A DNA stretch of 54,367 bases from Burkholderiaceae bacterium (GCA_913776825.1 CAJYPV010000009.1:69357-123723); one strand, 5' to 3'. Shown: positions 20,863 through 30,377, counted from the stretch's first letter. Translations and numbers: made by a program. Notes: generated by a model from the sequence alone, not told the origin.

Positions 20863-20954
20863 CGTTACTTCCTTTCTTCAATTAAGCGACTGTGAGAACC
20901 GGCCCCCCTGGATCACGACGATCCGACTGAATCACGTCAGGGCGGCCAGATTCA

Positions 20955-20983
20955 CACCCACGGACCGACACGGTCCGCGGGTG
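20955..20983 (-). promoter_or_regulatory. Intercistronic hairpin between ahpC and ahpF
   Basis: CACCCACGGACC pairs with GGTCCGCGGGTG over 12 positions with one mismatch around a 5-nt loop (GACAC). No T-run follows on the minus strand. It may act as a processing or partial-termination point that lets ahpC be made in excess of ahpF; this role is inferred. Confidence 0.5.
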
Positions 20984-21032
20984 ATGCATTGGCATGCAAA
21001 GGGTGAGGAACATCCTCAACCGGGGCAGAGAT

Positions 21033-21596
21033 TTAGATCTTGCCGACCAGGTCCAGCGACGGAGCGATGGTCTTTTCGCCTTCCTTCCACTTGGCCGGGC
21101 AGACTTGACCGGGGTGGCTGGCGACGTACTGGGCAGCCTTGAGCTTGCGCAGGGTTTCGGTCACGTCACGGGCGATGGCGTTGTCGTGGATTTCCAGGGT
21201 CTTGATGACGCCGTCCGGATTGATCACGAAGGTGCCGCGCAGAGCCAGGCCTTCTTCCGGGATGTGCACGCCGAAGGCATTGGTCAGGGCGTGGGTCGGG
21301 TCGCCGACCAGCGGGAACTTGGCCTTGCCGACGGCCGGCGAGGTTTCGTGCCACACCTTGTGCGAGAAATGCGTGTCGGTGGTGACGATGTAGACCTCAG
21401 CGCCCAGCTTCTGGAATTCGGCGTAGTTGTCAGCGGCGTCTTCGACTTCGGTGGGGCAGTTGAAGGTGAAGGCGGCCGGCATGAAGATCAGCACGGACCA
21501 CTTGCCCTTCAGCGACTCTTCGGTGACGTCAATGAACTTGCCGTTGTGGAAGGCTTGCGTCTTGAAGGGCTGGACTTGGGTGTTGATCAGGGACAT
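21033..21596 (-). CDS. ahpC: Alkyl hydroperoxide reductase subunit C (typical 2-Cys peroxiredoxin)
   Basis: AhpC reduces hydrogen peroxide and organic peroxides using a peroxidatic cysteine and is recharged by AhpF. The 187-residue protein has peroxidatic Cys47 in PAAFTFNCPTEVED and resolving Cys166 in HPGQVCPAKWKEG, and closely follows the E. coli-type AhpC to its APSLDLVGKI end. On the minus strand a TATGAT box lies at 21640-21635, about 40 bp before the ATG. Upstream of that is a cluster of CTAT/ATAG elements that may bind a regulator such as OxyR. Confidence 0.97.
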   Translation of the reverse strand: MSLINTQVQPFKTQAFHNGKFIDVTEESLKGKWSVLIFMPAAFTFNCPTEVEDAADNYAEFQKLGAEVYIVTTDTHFSHKVWHETSPAVGKAKFPLVGDPTHALTNAFGVHIPEEGLALRGTFVINPDGVIKTLEIHDNAIARDVTETLRKLKAAQYVASHPGQVCPAKWKEGEKTIAPSLDLVGKI

Positions 21597-21634
21597 GTTG
21601 TCGTCTCGCTGTAGGGGTTGATGGGATGGATGGA

Positions 21635-21640
21635 ATCATA
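21635..21640 (-). promoter_or_regulatory. -10 element of ahpC
   Basis: TATGAT on the minus strand ends 38 nt before the ahpC start codon. No good -35 is present, as expected for a promoter that depends on an activator. Confidence 0.5.
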
Positions 21641-21682
21641 GGGTGATCCCCCCACGCCCGGCTTTGAATTCCCCAATGAGGA

Positions 21683-21746
21683 CTATTGCCATTCCCTATT
21701 GATGGAGACTATCAGGTCATATTTTCTTGATAGACAACATTGATAG
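21683..21746 (-). promoter_or_regulatory. Candidate activator region upstream of ahpC
   Basis: Five CTAT/ATAG half-site-like elements occur in 64 bp: CTAT at 21683, 21696 and 21709 (13-bp period), and ATAG at 21730 and 21743 (also 13 bp apart). TGATAG and CTATCA form a 6-bp inverted repeat around the centre. OxyR half-sites are ATAG/CTAT but normally repeat every 11 bp, so the fit is partial. The location is about 55-118 bp upstream of the predicted ahpC transcription start. Confidence 0.33.
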
Positions 21747-21823
21747 ACGCCCGACACGCGTTTTTCAAGCCCTGACGCCGGTCCCGATCGGCGTTTCGAC
21801 GGCGATACGGGACAAGCGCCGGC

Positions 21824-23086
21824 TCAGAACCGCTCGAGCGCCAGCAGCTCTTCCACCGTCTGGCGGCGGCGGATGACGCGGTCGGCGTCTCCATCGATCA
21901 GCACTTCCGTCGCCAGCGGTCGGCTGTTGTAGTTGCTGGACATCGACGCGCCATACGCGCCCGTGTCGTGAATCACCAGCAGGTCGCCGATCCTGGCCTG
22001 CGGCAGTTCACGCGTCAGCACCACGCCGCCATCGGCCTGCGTGAACACATCGCCGGACTCACACAGTGGCCCGGCCACCACCACCGATGCCAGCGCGCGC
22101 GGCGTGGCGTCGGCGGGGATCAGGCTCATCGCATGGAAGCTGCCGTACATGGCGGGACGCATCAGCTCGTTGAAGCCGGCGTCGACCAGCACGAACGGCT
22201 GCCGTCCCTGCTGCTTCACCGCACGCACCTCCGCGAGCAGCACGCCAGATTCCGCGACCAGATAGCGCCCGGGCTCCAGCTCCAGGGCCAGCGTGTGGCC
22301 CATGACCGCCTCAGCCTCCTTGCGCGCGGCGTCCCACAGGCTGAAGTAATGCGCGATGTCGATGCCGGCGTCGCCCTCGCGGTACGGAATGGACAAGCCG
22401 CCGCCGGCCGAGATCGCGTGCAGATCGTGCCCGGCCGCTTTCGCCTGGCGCACCAACGCCACCATCGCGCCGCTGACCTGGGCGAGATGGCCGTAATCCA
22501 CCCCGGAGCCGATGTGCATGTGCAGACCGATCAGCCGCAGGCCCTGCGCACGGATCACCTCCAGCGCCTGCGGCAGTTGCTCGTGCCAGATGCCATGCTT
22601 GCTGTGTTCGCCGCCGGTATTGGTCTTGTTGCTGTGGCCATGACCGAAGCCAGGATTGAGCCGCAGCCAGACCGGATGCCCCGGCGATTGCGCGCCGAGC
22701 TGCGCCAGCATGTCGATCGATCCCGCATTGACCGGCACCTGGTGGGCCACCACGGTCTCCAGGGTCTCGCGATCCAGCAGGTCGGCGGTGAAGACGATGT
22801 CCGAATGCACCGCCTGGGAGCCCTGCCCCACCGTGTAGCCGGCCGCGAGCGCGCGCAGAATCTCGCCGCGCGAGACCGCATCCACCTTGACGCCCTGATC
22901 CCGCATCAGCCGCAGGATGTGGGTGTTGGAGCAGGCCTTCTGAGCGAATCGAACGGTGTCGAAATCCCTCAGCGAGGCAATCCGGTCGCGGATGACGGCC
23001 GCGTCATACACCCACAGCGGCGTGCCGTGGCGTTGCGCGAGTTGCTGAAGGCGCTGCTGGCGCGCCGGGGTCAGGGCTTGAGGCAT
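21824..23086 (-). CDS. lysA: Diaminopimelate decarboxylase
   Basis: LysA is the last step of lysine synthesis, decarboxylating meso-diaminopimelate with pyridoxal phosphate. The 420-residue protein has the PLP-lysine segment RFAQKACSNTHILRLM, the glycine loop ISAGGGLSIPY, EPGRYLVAESG and the active-site Cys in GPLCESGDVF. It matches the E. coli-like LysA in length and in its divergent LysR partner. The start at 23086 (MPQALTPARQQRL) is chosen; the frame runs open upstream into the intergenic region. Regulation by the adjacent LysR-type gene is expected. Confidence 0.94.
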   Translation of the reverse strand: MPQALTPARQQRLQQLAQRHGTPLWVYDAAVIRDRIASLRDFDTVRFAQKACSNTHILRLMRDQGVKVDAVSRGEILRALAAGYTVGQGSQAVHSDIVFTADLLDRETLETVVAHQVPVNAGSIDMLAQLGAQSPGHPVWLRLNPGFGHGHSNKTNTGGEHSKHGIWHEQLPQALEVIRAQGLRLIGLHMHIGSGVDYGHLAQVSGAMVALVRQAKAAGHDLHAISAGGGLSIPYREGDAGIDIAHYFSLWDAARKEAEAVMGHTLALELEPGRYLVAESGVLLAEVRAVKQQGRQPFVLVDAGFNELMRPAMYGSFHAMSLIPADATPRALASVVVAGPLCESGDVFTQADGGVVLTRELPQARIGDLLVIHDTGAYGASMSSNYNSRPLATEVLIDGDADRVIRRRQTVEELLALERF

Positions 23087-23192
23087 GGGGCCATCCGATC
23101 GGAACAAGGGTGCGTGGCGGCGACGGCGCTTCGGGCGCGTCGACTCACCGTCAACGATGACGGCAGCATCGCGCGTCCCGCTCATTCAATCA

Positions 23193-23217
23193 AATGCTTT
23201 ACCTTCATCAGAGCATT
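23193..23217. promoter_or_regulatory. Candidate LysR operator between lysA and lysR
   Basis: An interrupted palindrome, AATGCT-N13-AGCATT, lies between the divergent lysA and lysR starts, about 105 bp from lysA and 90 bp from lysR. Size and position fit a LysR-type regulator site, but no binding evidence exists. Confidence 0.45.
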
Positions 23218-23306
23218 CAGCGTTGATATGCTCTCCAGGTTGGCGGCGCTCGTTGCGTCGTCCCTCAAGCATTGGCGCTTGGACCGCGCGACACCCCCTC
23301 CGACCG

Positions 23307-24203
23307 ATGCCGCTTTCCCACCGACACATCGAAGTTTTCCGCGCCGTCATGACGGCTGGCAGCGTCACCGGTGCCGCGACGCTGCTGTTCACCTCGCAGC
23401 CCACGGTGAGCCGCGAGCTGGCGCGCATGGAATCGCTGCTCGGTTATGCGCTGTTCGACCGCAGCGCCGGACGCCTGCGTCCGACCTCGCGCGCGTTGGC
23501 GCTGTTCGACGAGGTCCAGCGGGCCTATCAAGGGCTGGATCAGGTGATCGCCCGCGCCCAGTCATTGGGACGCGCCGAGGATGAACGCCTGCGCGTGCTG
23601 ACGCTGCCGGCGCTGGCCCATGCGCTGTTGCCGGCGGCGAGTCAGCGCTGGCTGGCGCGTCATCCGCAAGCCGGACTGTCCTTGACGCCGCAGGAATCGC
23701 CGCTACTCGAGGAATGGATGGCGGCGCAGCGTTTCGACCTCGGCCTGAGCGAGGTCAGCGCGGCGGTGCCCGGCACCGACTGCGACACGCTGGTCGAGCT
23801 GGACGAAGTCTGCGTGCTGCCGACCGGCCATCCGCTCAGCACGAAGGCGGTGCTCGAGCCGCGCGATTTCGAGGGCGAGCGCTTCGTCAGCCTGTCGCCG
23901 GAAGATCCCTATCGGCGGCAGTTCGATGCGATCTTCGCCGCCGCCGGGGTGCAGCGTCGCCTGCAGATGGAAACCCACAGCGCCATCGCCGTCTGCGCGC
24001 TGGTGCAGCAAGGCTTGGGTGTGGCGTTGGTGAATCCGCTGACCGCCTGGGCCTGCGCGGGTCCGCAGCTGCAGATCCGGCGGTTTTCCGTCTCGGTGCC
24101 GTTCCGGATCCAGGCCCTGCGTCCGGTCCATCGACCGCGCCACGCGCTGGTGGACGATTTCATCGAGGCGGTGAAACAGACGCTTCAGGCGCTGCCGGGC
24201 TGA
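23307..24203 (+). CDS. lysR: LysR-family transcriptional regulator of lysA
   Basis: The 298-residue protein has an N-terminal winged HTH (MPLSHRHIEVFRAVMTAGSV, then AATLLFTSQPTVSRELARME) and a periplasmic-binding-protein-like effector domain from about residue 90. In E. coli LysR activates lysA when diaminopimelate is high and lysine low. Divergent placement next to lysA supports the same role here. The start at 23307 gives the standard short N-terminus before the HTH; the frame is open upstream without a plausible start. Confidence 0.88.
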   Translation: MPLSHRHIEVFRAVMTAGSVTGAATLLFTSQPTVSRELARMESLLGYALFDRSAGRLRPTSRALALFDEVQRAYQGLDQVIARAQSLGRAEDERLRVLTLPALAHALLPAASQRWLARHPQAGLSLTPQESPLLEEWMAAQRFDLGLSEVSAAVPGTDCDTLVELDEVCVLPTGHPLSTKAVLEPRDFEGERFVSLSPEDPYRRQFDAIFAAAGVQRRLQMETHSAIAVCALVQQGLGVALVNPLTAWACAGPQLQIRRFSVSVPFRIQALRPVHRPRHALVDDFIEAVKQTLQALPG

Positions 24204-24469
24204 CTGCGCGGTCAGCGGTAGGCAGCGGTGGGCAGCGGCGCCCGGGCCGGCGTCAGGGCGGGCGTCGACACGGCACGGCCGCTGCGCTTTGCAGCAGGAT
24301 CTTGGAACGCCGTCGTGGACGGCGCGCAAAGACGTTGAAAAGACGCTGAAGACGCCGCAGACGCGCTTGGAGCGCGTCACATGTGCGACGCCTCAACAGC
24401 GCCGTCGTCCCGATGCGATTTCGCGATCTCGCGGACCACAGGGCCGACCCATCGGGCCGGCCGGGCCGC
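24204..24469. other. Gap between lysR and dxs with short hairpins
   Basis: This 266-bp convergent gap holds two small stems, GCCGTC/GACGGC near 24312 and GACGCGCT/AGCGCGTC near 24361-24379, plus AAGACG-like short repeats between them. None is followed by a clear T-run, so no terminator is called. Confidence 0.5.
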
Positions 24470-26416
24470 TCACTTGTTGACGACCGAGCGCAGCGTCGTC
24501 GCCGTCGCCGTGGCGAGGAAGCGCTCGCGCACCGAGCGCTCGATGCCCGCGGCATCCAGCCCGCACTGGGCCATCAGCTTGGCCGGCTCGCCGTGCTCGA
24601 CATACGCATCGGGCAAGCCCAGTTGCAGCACCGGCAGCGCCAGGCCCTGCGCCTGCAGGCATTCCAGCACCGCGCTGCCCGCACCGCCCATCACGCAGCC
24701 GTCTTCGACCGTCACCAGCGCATCATGGGTGCGGGCGAGTTCGGCGACCAGCTCCGCATCGAGCGGCTTCACGAAACGCATGTTGGCCACGCTGGCGTCC
24801 AGCGATTCGGCAGCCTTCAGCGCGGGATACAGCAAGGTCCCGAAGGCCAGGATCGCGATGCGCGGCGCGCCATGACCATGGGTCTGCGGCTGGGCCGAAT
24901 GACGGCGCACCTCGCCCTTGCCCCAAGGCAAGGCGACCATTTCCTTCTGGATCTCGGTGCCCGCGCCGGCGCCTCGCGGATAGCGCACCGTCACCGGACC
25001 ATCATGCAGATGACCGGTGTAGAGCGCCTGGCGGCATTCGTTTTCATCAGCGGGCGTGAGCACGCTCATGTTGGGAATGCAGCGGGTGAAGGCGATGTCG
25101 TAGTTGCCGGCGTGCGTGGCGCCGTCGGCGCCGACCAGGCCCGCGCGGTCCAGCGCGAACAGCACCGGCAGGTTCTGCAGCGCGACGTCGTGGATCAGTT
25201 GGTCGTAGCCGCGCTGAAGGAAGGTCGAATAAATGGCGACGACCGGCTTCAGGCCTTCGCAGGCCAGGCCACCCGCGAAGGTCACCGCGTGCTGCTCGGC
25301 GATGCCGACGTCGTAATAGCGGGTCGGGAAGCGCTTGTGGAACTCCACCATGCCCGAGCCTTCGCGCATCGCAGGCGTGATCGCGACCAGCTTGGGATCG
25401 GCTTCGGCCATGTCGCACAGCCAGTCGCCGAACACTTGCGTGAAGGTCTTCTTGGACGGAACGGTCGCCGGCTTGATGCCTTCGGCGGGATTGAAGGGCG
25501 TCGGGCCGTGGTACTTGACCGGGTCCGCTTCCGCCAGCTTGTAGCCCTGACCCTTGCGGGTGACCACATGCAGGAACTGCGGGCCTTTTTTGTCGCGCAG
25601 GTTTTCCAGCGTGGGGACCAGCGCGTCCAGGTCGTGGCCGTCGATCGGACCGACGTAGTTGAAGCCGAATTCCTCGAAGATCGTCCCGGGCACGAACATG
25701 CCCTTGGTGTGTTCCTCGAAGCGCCGCGCGAACTCATACAGCGGCGTGTTCTTCAGCACCGACTTCGCGCCTTCGCGGGCGGCGGCGTAGAACTTGCCGC
25801 TCATCAGTCGGGTGAAATACTTGTTCAGCGCGCCGACCGGCGGGCTGATCGACATGTCGTTGTCGTTCAGGATCACCAGCACGTCGCCCAGCAGGCCGCC
25901 ATGGGCGACGCCCGCGTTGTTGAGCGCCTCGAAGGCCATGCCGGCGGTCATCGCGCCGTCGCCGATGATGGCCACCACGCGGCGGGATTCGCCCTTGAGC
26001 CGCGCCGCCATCGCCATGCCATGGGCGGCGGAGATCGAGGTGCTGGAATGCGCGGTGCCGAAGGTGTCGTATTCGCTCTCGTCGCGGCGCGGGAATCCGG
26101 AGATGCCGCCCTGCTGACGCAAGGTGGACATCGCATCGCGGCGGCCGGTCAGGATCTTGTGGGGATAGGTCTGGTGACCGACGTCCCACACCAGGCGGTC
26201 GCGCGGCGTGTCATAGACATAGTGCAGCGCGAGGGTGAGCTCCACCGTGCCCAGGTTGGACGACAGATGGCCGCCGGTTTTGGACACGCTGTCCAGCACA
26301 TGCGCGCGCAGTTCTTCCGCCAGTTGCGGCAGTTGCGCCCGCGACAGGCGACGCAGATCCGCCGGGCTGTCGATGCCCTGGAGCAGGGAGGGGGACGTCG
26401 CAGAGGGTTCGCTCAT
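24470..26416 (-). CDS. dxs: 1-deoxy-D-xylulose-5-phosphate synthase
   Basis: DXS condenses pyruvate and glyceraldehyde 3-phosphate using thiamine diphosphate, the first step of the MEP isoprenoid pathway. The 648-residue protein has [32 protein letters not shown], the ThDP/Mg motif [18 protein letters not shown] with a downstream NDNDMS, and the transketolase-like centre [27 protein letters not shown]. The ATG at 26416 ([14 protein letters not shown]) is chosen; the open frame extends into ispA. It is the third gene of xseB-ispA-dxs, 16 bp after the ispA stop. Confidence 0.96.
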   Translation of the reverse strand: MSEPSATSPSLLQGIDSPADLRRLSRAQLPQLAEELRAHVLDSVSKTGGHLSSNLGTVELTLALHYVYDTPRDRLVWDVGHQTYPHKILTGRRDAMSTLRQQGGISGFPRRDESEYDTFGTAHSSTSISAAHGMAMAARLKGESRRVVAIIGDGAMTAGMAFEALNNAGVAHGGLLGDVLVILNDNDMSISPPVGALNKYFTRLMSGKFYAAAREGAKSVLKNTPLYEFARRFEEHTKGMFVPGTIFEEFGFNYVGPIDGHDLDALVPTLENLRDKKGPQFLHVVTRKGQGYKLAEADPVKYHGPTPFNPAEGIKPATVPSKKTFTQVFGDWLCDMAEADPKLVAITPAMREGSGMVEFHKRFPTRYYDVGIAEQHAVTFAGGLACEGLKPVVAIYSTFLQRGYDQLIHDVALQNLPVLFALDRAGLVGADGATHAGNYDIAFTRCIPNMSVLTPADENECRQALYTGHLHDGPVTVRYPRGAGAGTEIQKEMVALPWGKGEVRRHSAQPQTHGHGAPRIAILAFGTLLYPALKAAESLDASVANMRFVKPLDAELVAELARTHDALVTVEDGCVMGGAGSAVLECLQAQGLALPVLQLGLPDAYVEHGEPAKLMAQCGLDAAGIERSVRERFLATATATTLRSVVNK

Positions 26417-26432
26417 GACCGGACCTGTTTTC

Positions 26433-27320
26433 TCAGTTGTCTCGTTCGACCACCTTGTCAGCCAGCAGGCTGAGCCAGGCGGTGTCGGCCAGTCCGCTGT
26501 CGGACAGGGCCTTGTGGGCCTGGTCACGCAGCTGCAGCGCGTAGGCGCGCGCGGCATCCAGGCCGAGCACGCTGACATAGGTGGGTTTGTTGCTGTCCTG
26601 GTCCTTGCCGGCGGTCTTGCCGAGGACTTCGGAATCCTGGGTCACATCCAGGATGTCGTCGACCACCTGGAAGGCCAGGCCGATCGCCGCGCCGTAATCG
26701 CTCAGCGCGGTCCAGGCGTTGTCGCTGATGTCGCCGCAGGCGGCGCCCATCAGCACGCTGGCCTGAAGCAGCACGCCGGTCTTGCGGCGGTGCATGTCGC
26801 GCAGGGCGCGCTCATCCAGCGGCTTGCCGACGCTGGCGAGGTCGATCGCCTGACCGCCAGCCATGCCGTCATAACCGCTGGCGCGGGCCAGCAGACGGCA
26901 CAGACGCGCCTGCAGCGCGGGGGCCACGCCTGTGTCGGGCGTCAGGACATCGAAGGCCAGGGCCTGCATCGCATCGCCGGCCAGCATGGCCTGGGCTTCA
27001 CCGAACTGCACATGCAGCGTCGGCTTGCCGCGGCGCAGGACGTCGTTGTCCATGCAGGGCATGTCGTCATGGGCCAGCGAATAAGCGTGGATCAGCTCCA
27101 CCGCGCAGGCCGCGCGCATGGCGGCCTCGCCTTCGCCACCGACCGCTTCGGCGGCCGCCAGCACCAGCAACGGACGCAGCCGCTTGCCGGCGCCCAGCAC
27201 CGCATACCGCATCGCCTCGCCCAGGCCGGCCGGGGCGGCTTCGGGCACCCAGGCCTCCAGCGCCAACTCGACATCCTGCAGCGACCGTTTCACCCAGTGC
27301 TCGAACACGCCTGCATCCAC
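26433..27320 (-). CDS. ispA: Polyprenyl (farnesyl) diphosphate synthase
   Basis: IspA makes geranyl and farnesyl diphosphate from IPP and DMAPP. The 295-residue protein has the first Asp-rich motif in [23 protein letters not shown], the second motif [10 protein letters not shown] and [13 protein letters not shown]. Two small residues and no bulky aromatics near the first motif fit a short-chain product. The start codon is GTG (27320-27318), placed directly after the xseB TAA with no gap, and a GGAGAA Shine-Dalgarno site lies in the last codons of xseB. An ATG two codons upstream is not available in this frame. Confidence 0.94.
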   Translation of the reverse strand: MDAGVFEHWVKRSLQDVELALEAWVPEAAPAGLGEAMRYAVLGAGKRLRPLLVLAAAEAVGGEGEAAMRAACAVELIHAYSLAHDDMPCMDNDVLRRGKPTLHVQFGEAQAMLAGDAMQALAFDVLTPDTGVAPALQARLCRLLARASGYDGMAGGQAIDLASVGKPLDERALRDMHRRKTGVLLQASVLMGAACGDISDNAWTALSDYGAAIGLAFQVVDDILDVTQDSEVLGKTAGKDQDSNKPTYVSVLGLDAARAYALQLRDQAHKALSDSGLADTAWLSLLADKVVERDN

Positions 27321-27581
27321 TTATTCTTCTCCCCAAGACCTCATGTCGCCGCCTTCCACCACCTGTACTTGTTGTTCGACAGCTTGAAGCCTGGAGCGAC
27401 AGAACTTGAGCAGCTCCGCGCCTCGCTGGTAACTGGCCAGTAACTGGTCCAGCGGCAGTTGGCCGGCTTCCATCGATTGGACCAGCCGCTCCAATTCCTC
27501 CACCGCCTGCTCATAGCTGGCAGGTTCCGGGGTCGGGGCGGGCTGGGTGGCCGCTTGGGCACTGGCGGAAGGCTTGCTCAT
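27321..27581 (-). CDS. xseB: Exodeoxyribonuclease VII small subunit
   Basis: XseB binds XseA to form exonuclease VII, which degrades single-stranded DNA. The 86-residue protein has an Ala/Pro-rich N-terminus, then the conserved helical hairpin [43 protein letters not shown] and [12 protein letters not shown]. It is the first gene of the xseB-ispA-dxs operon, an order known from many proteobacteria. A TACAAT hexamer (minus strand, 27607-27602) about 20 nt upstream may be the operon -10 box. Confidence 0.93.
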   Translation of the reverse strand: MSKPSASAQAATQPAPTPEPASYEQAVEELERLVQSMEAGQLPLDQLLASYQRGAELLKFCRSRLQAVEQQVQVVEGGDMRSWGEE

Positions 27582-28176
27582 TTCAAAACGCGAAAAGGGC
27601 GATTGTAAGCACCGGGACAGGGCGCCCCGGCATCAGACCTACGGGGGGAGTGTGAGCCCCGCGCCACAGGCGGGCCCACGTCACCCGGGAGAGCGACTTG
27701 CCCCGCCGACGCCCGTTGGCATGCGGCGATCGAACGACGCCTGAGCCTGTCGACCGCGCTTGAAGTTCCATGTTGACGCCCCCAGTTGATCATGTGCTCG
27801 TACCGTCCTCCGTCGTGCGCGATGACCGGTAAATGGTCAGGGTGAACGACTCTTTTTTTGCCGACGTCCGGATTGGGCGCCAATGGGCGCGGCTCAGGGC
27901 AAACGCAAGGCCCGACCCTCCGCCGCAGCGACTGCTCGATTCATTCTTCGCCCCGGTCCGCGACCGGCCCGAAACTGCCTTGAACTCCGTCAGATCTGAA
28001 CACCCCTGCGCAGGCTCGTCAGAGTTGCCCCCGGGTACAATCACCGGTTCCCCTTCCCGAGCGCATGCCCTGATCAGGGCCGCGCGCGTCCCTTACTCGT
28101 CCATCATTCCGGCCCGCCCGTTCTGGGGGGCGCCCGGTCACGGTTGACATTGGTGTCTTGGAGACCCTCTTGGATC
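27582..28176. other. 595-bp divergent intergenic region
   Basis: This region holds the promoter side of the xseB operon (TACAAT on the minus strand at 27607-27602) and of the Rieske oxygenase. On the plus strand TACAAT at 28036-28041 and TTGACA at 28144-28149 are candidate elements, but neither has a partner at normal spacing. A run of seven T follows GACTC at about 27851-27857 without a clear stem. Open frames of about 100 codons on both strands are rich in Arg and Pro and look non-coding. No RNA gene was recognised. Confidence 0.5.
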
Positions 28177-29295
28177 ATGTCCGACCTGAGCATTCCTCTC
28201 AGCGCCCTTGACAGCAGCACGGCCCACAGCCAAACCCAGCTGCCAGTTTCTTCCTATTTCGACGAGGACCTGTTCCGCCGGGAACAGGAACTGATCTTCC
28301 AGCACGGTCCGCGCTACCTCGGCCACACCCTGGCGTTGCCCGAGGTCGGCGACTATTACGCGCTGCCCCAGGAGGGCGAAGGCCGTGCGCTGGTGCGCCA
28401 TGCCCACGGCGTCGAGCTGATCTCCAATGTCTGCCGCCACCGCCAGGCGGTCATGCTGCGCGGTCGCGGCAATACCCGCAGCCACATCGTCTGCCCGCTG
28501 CACCGCTGGACCTACGACCTGAAGGGCGAACTGGTCGGCGCGCCGCATTTCAAGCAGGACCCCTGCCTGCACCTGAACCGCTACCAGGTGCGGGAGTGGA
28601 ACGGCCTGCTGTTCGAGGACAACGGCCGCGACATCGCCGCCGACCTGGCCGCCCTGGGCCCGCGCGCCGCGCTGGACTTCAGCGGCTACCAGCTGGACAA
28701 GATCCATGTCCACGAGTGCGACTACAACTGGAAGACCTTCATCGAGGTCTATCTGGAGGACTACCACGTCGGCCCCTTCCATCCGGGCCTGGGCCAGTTC
28801 GTCACCTGCGAAGACCTGGCCTGGGAATTCGGCCGGGATTACTCGGTCCAGACGGTCGGCGTGAACAAGGCGCTCAGCAAGCCGGGCTCGTCGGTCTATC
28901 AGAAGTGGCATGAGCAGGTGCTCGGCTTCGCGGGCGGCACCGCCCCGGAGCAAGGCGCGATCTGGCTGACCTACTACCCGCACATCATGGTGGAGTGGTA
29001 TCCCAACGTGCTGGTGATCTCCACGCTCTTCCCGCAGGGACCGCAGAAGACGACCAACATCGTCGAGTTCTATTACCCCGAGGAAATCGTCGCCTTCGAG
29101 CGTGACTTCGTCGAGGCCCAGCAGGCCGCCTACATGGAAACCTGCATCGAGGACGACGAGATCGCAGTGCGCATGGACGCCGGTCGCAAGGCGCTGATGG
29201 AGCGCGGCGACAACGAGGTCGGCCCCTACCAAAGCCCGATGGAAGACGGCATGAAGCACTTCCACGAGTGGTATCGGGCGCAGATCAAGCGCTGA
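28177..29295 (+). CDS. Rieske-type aromatic-ring-hydroxylating oxygenase, alpha subunit
   Basis: The 372-residue protein is a Rieske non-haem iron oxygenase large subunit. The 2Fe-2S motif CRHRQAVM-N12-CPLHRW (CxH..CxxH) lies at about residues 88-112. The catalytic iron motif EVYLEDYHVGPFHPG follows at about residues 190-204, with the bridging acidic residue just before. No ferredoxin, reductase or beta subunit is adjacent, so electrons must come from elsewhere. Substrate is unknown; related proteins act on aromatics, choline, carnitine or sterols. The ATG at 28177 (MSDLSIPLSALD) is preferred; GGAG lies 13 nt upstream. A strong terminator follows. Confidence 0.88.
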   Translation: MSDLSIPLSALDSSTAHSQTQLPVSSYFDEDLFRREQELIFQHGPRYLGHTLALPEVGDYYALPQEGEGRALVRHAHGVELISNVCRHRQAVMLRGRGNTRSHIVCPLHRWTYDLKGELVGAPHFKQDPCLHLNRYQVREWNGLLFEDNGRDIAADLAALGPRAALDFSGYQLDKIHVHECDYNWKTFIEVYLEDYHVGPFHPGLGQFVTCEDLAWEFGRDYSVQTVGVNKALSKPGSSVYQKWHEQVLGFAGGTAPEQGAIWLTYYPHIMVEWYPNVLVISTLFPQGPQKTTNIVEFYYPEEIVAFERDFVEAQQAAYMETCIEDDEIAVRMDAGRKALMERGDNEVGPYQSPMEDGMKHFHEWYRAQIKR

Positions 29296-29358
29296 TGGAT
29301 CGGCCGGGACGCCCCCCTTCGGCGGCCGCCCCCCCTCGCATCGCCCACCGGTGCGCAC

Positions 29359-29390
29359 AACGCCCTGCTCTTGCAGGGCGTTTTCGTTTT
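29359..29390 (+). terminator. Rho-independent terminator after the Rieske oxygenase gene
   Basis: AACGCCCTG pairs perfectly with CAGGGCGTT over 9 bp around a 6-nt loop (CTCTTG), followed by TT, CG and TTTT. It lies 64 bp after the stop codon and before the next promoter. Confidence 0.87.
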
Positions 29391-29428
29391 CCCGCCCGGC
29401 GGTAGCGGCCCGGACGGGTCTACAGGGT

Positions 29429-29434
29429 GAGAAT
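29429..29434 (+). promoter_or_regulatory. -10-like GAGAAT, 7 nt before the DMT transporter
   Basis: GAGAAT ends 7 nt before the ATG at 29442. It is the weakest of the recurring close -10 hexamers in this window. AGGGTGAG overlapping it could instead be a Shine-Dalgarno site. Confidence 0.3.
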
Positions 29435-29441
29435 CGGCCGC

Positions 29442-30338
29442 ATGTCTGCATCCCTGTTGATGGTGCTGGCGACCTTGCTGTTCGCCACCATGGGTGTCTG
29501 CGTGAAGCTGGCTTCGGCCTACTACAGCGCCGGCGAGATCGTCATGTATCGCGGCCTGGTGGGCACGCTGATCCTGTTCACGCTCACGCGGGCGAAAGGG
29601 CTGTCGCTCAAGACGCCTGTACCAGCGATGCATTTCTGGCGCAGCCTGAGCGGCGTGATCGCGCTCTCGCTGTGGTTTTTCGCGATCAGCCAGTTGCCGC
29701 TGGCCACCGCGATGACGCTCAACTACATGTCCTCGGTCTGGATGGCCCTGTTCCTGATCGGCGGCGCCGTCCTCATGGGTGCAGCCAAGGTCGATCCCCG
29801 CCTGGTGGTGACCGTGCTGATCGGCTTCCTGGGCGTCGGCCTGGTGCTGCAGCCGGCCATGGCCGATCAGCAGATGTGGCACGCGATGGCCGGTCTGGCG
29901 TCGGGCATGCTGTCGGCGATGGCCTATCTTCAGGTCACCTCGCTGGGCCGCGTGGGCGAGCCGGAGTACCGCATCGTCTTCTATTTCTCGATGGGCGGTG
30001 CGGTGGCAGGTGCGCTGACCGCGCTGGTCGCTCAGGGCGGCTGGCATCCCCACACCTGGACCGGCGCCGCGCTGCTGCTGGCCGTCGGCTTGCTGGCCAC
30101 CGGCGCCCAATTGATGATGACCCGCGCCTACGGCACCGGCAAGCCGCTGGTCAATGCGTCACTGCAGTATCTGGGCATCGTGTTCTCGGCGCTGTATGGT
30201 GTGCTGCTGTTCGGCGACCGGCTGGGACTGGCTTCCTGGCTGGGCATTCTGCTGATCGTGGTGGCCGGCCTCGGCGCGACCCTGCTGCGCGCCCGCAGCA
30301 CGCCCAAGGATGCCCAGCATTCGGTCAACGAGTCCTGA
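29442..30338 (+). CDS. DMT-superfamily (EamA) transporter
   Basis: The 298-residue inner-membrane protein has about ten hydrophobic helices in two EamA repeats. The first repeat holds GEIVMYRGLVGTLILF and FFAISQLPLATAMTLNY, and the second has GLLATGAQLMMTRAYGTGKP and NASLQYLGIVFSALYGVLLFG. Such proteins export metabolites or drugs; the substrate cannot be told. The ATG at 29442 is preferred over a GTG at 29427. It precedes the sulfurtransferase gene by 39 bp, so the two may be co-transcribed. Confidence 0.88.
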   Translation: MSASLLMVLATLLFATMGVCVKLASAYYSAGEIVMYRGLVGTLILFTLTRAKGLSLKTPVPAMHFWRSLSGVIALSLWFFAISQLPLATAMTLNYMSSVWMALFLIGGAVLMGAAKVDPRLVVTVLIGFLGVGLVLQPAMADQQMWHAMAGLASGMLSAMAYLQVTSLGRVGEPEYRIVFYFSMGGAVAGALTALVAQGGWHPHTWTGAALLLAVGLLATGAQLMMTRAYGTGKPLVNASLQYLGIVFSALYGVLLFGDRLGLASWLGILLIVVAGLGATLLRARSTPKDAQHSVNES

Positions 30339-30377
30339 CACCGCCGCCCCGTCGATTCCTTCGCTTCTGCACGCACC

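Noticed and set aside
27833..28147. A 104-codon plus-strand gene upstream of the Rieske oxygenase
   Set aside because: Its composition looks random for GC-rich DNA, no motif is seen, and promoter-like elements lie inside it.
28144..28149. TTGACA as the -35 box of the Rieske oxygenase gene
   Set aside because: No -10 sequence follows at 16-18 bp before the ATG, and the box is only 28 bp from the start codon.
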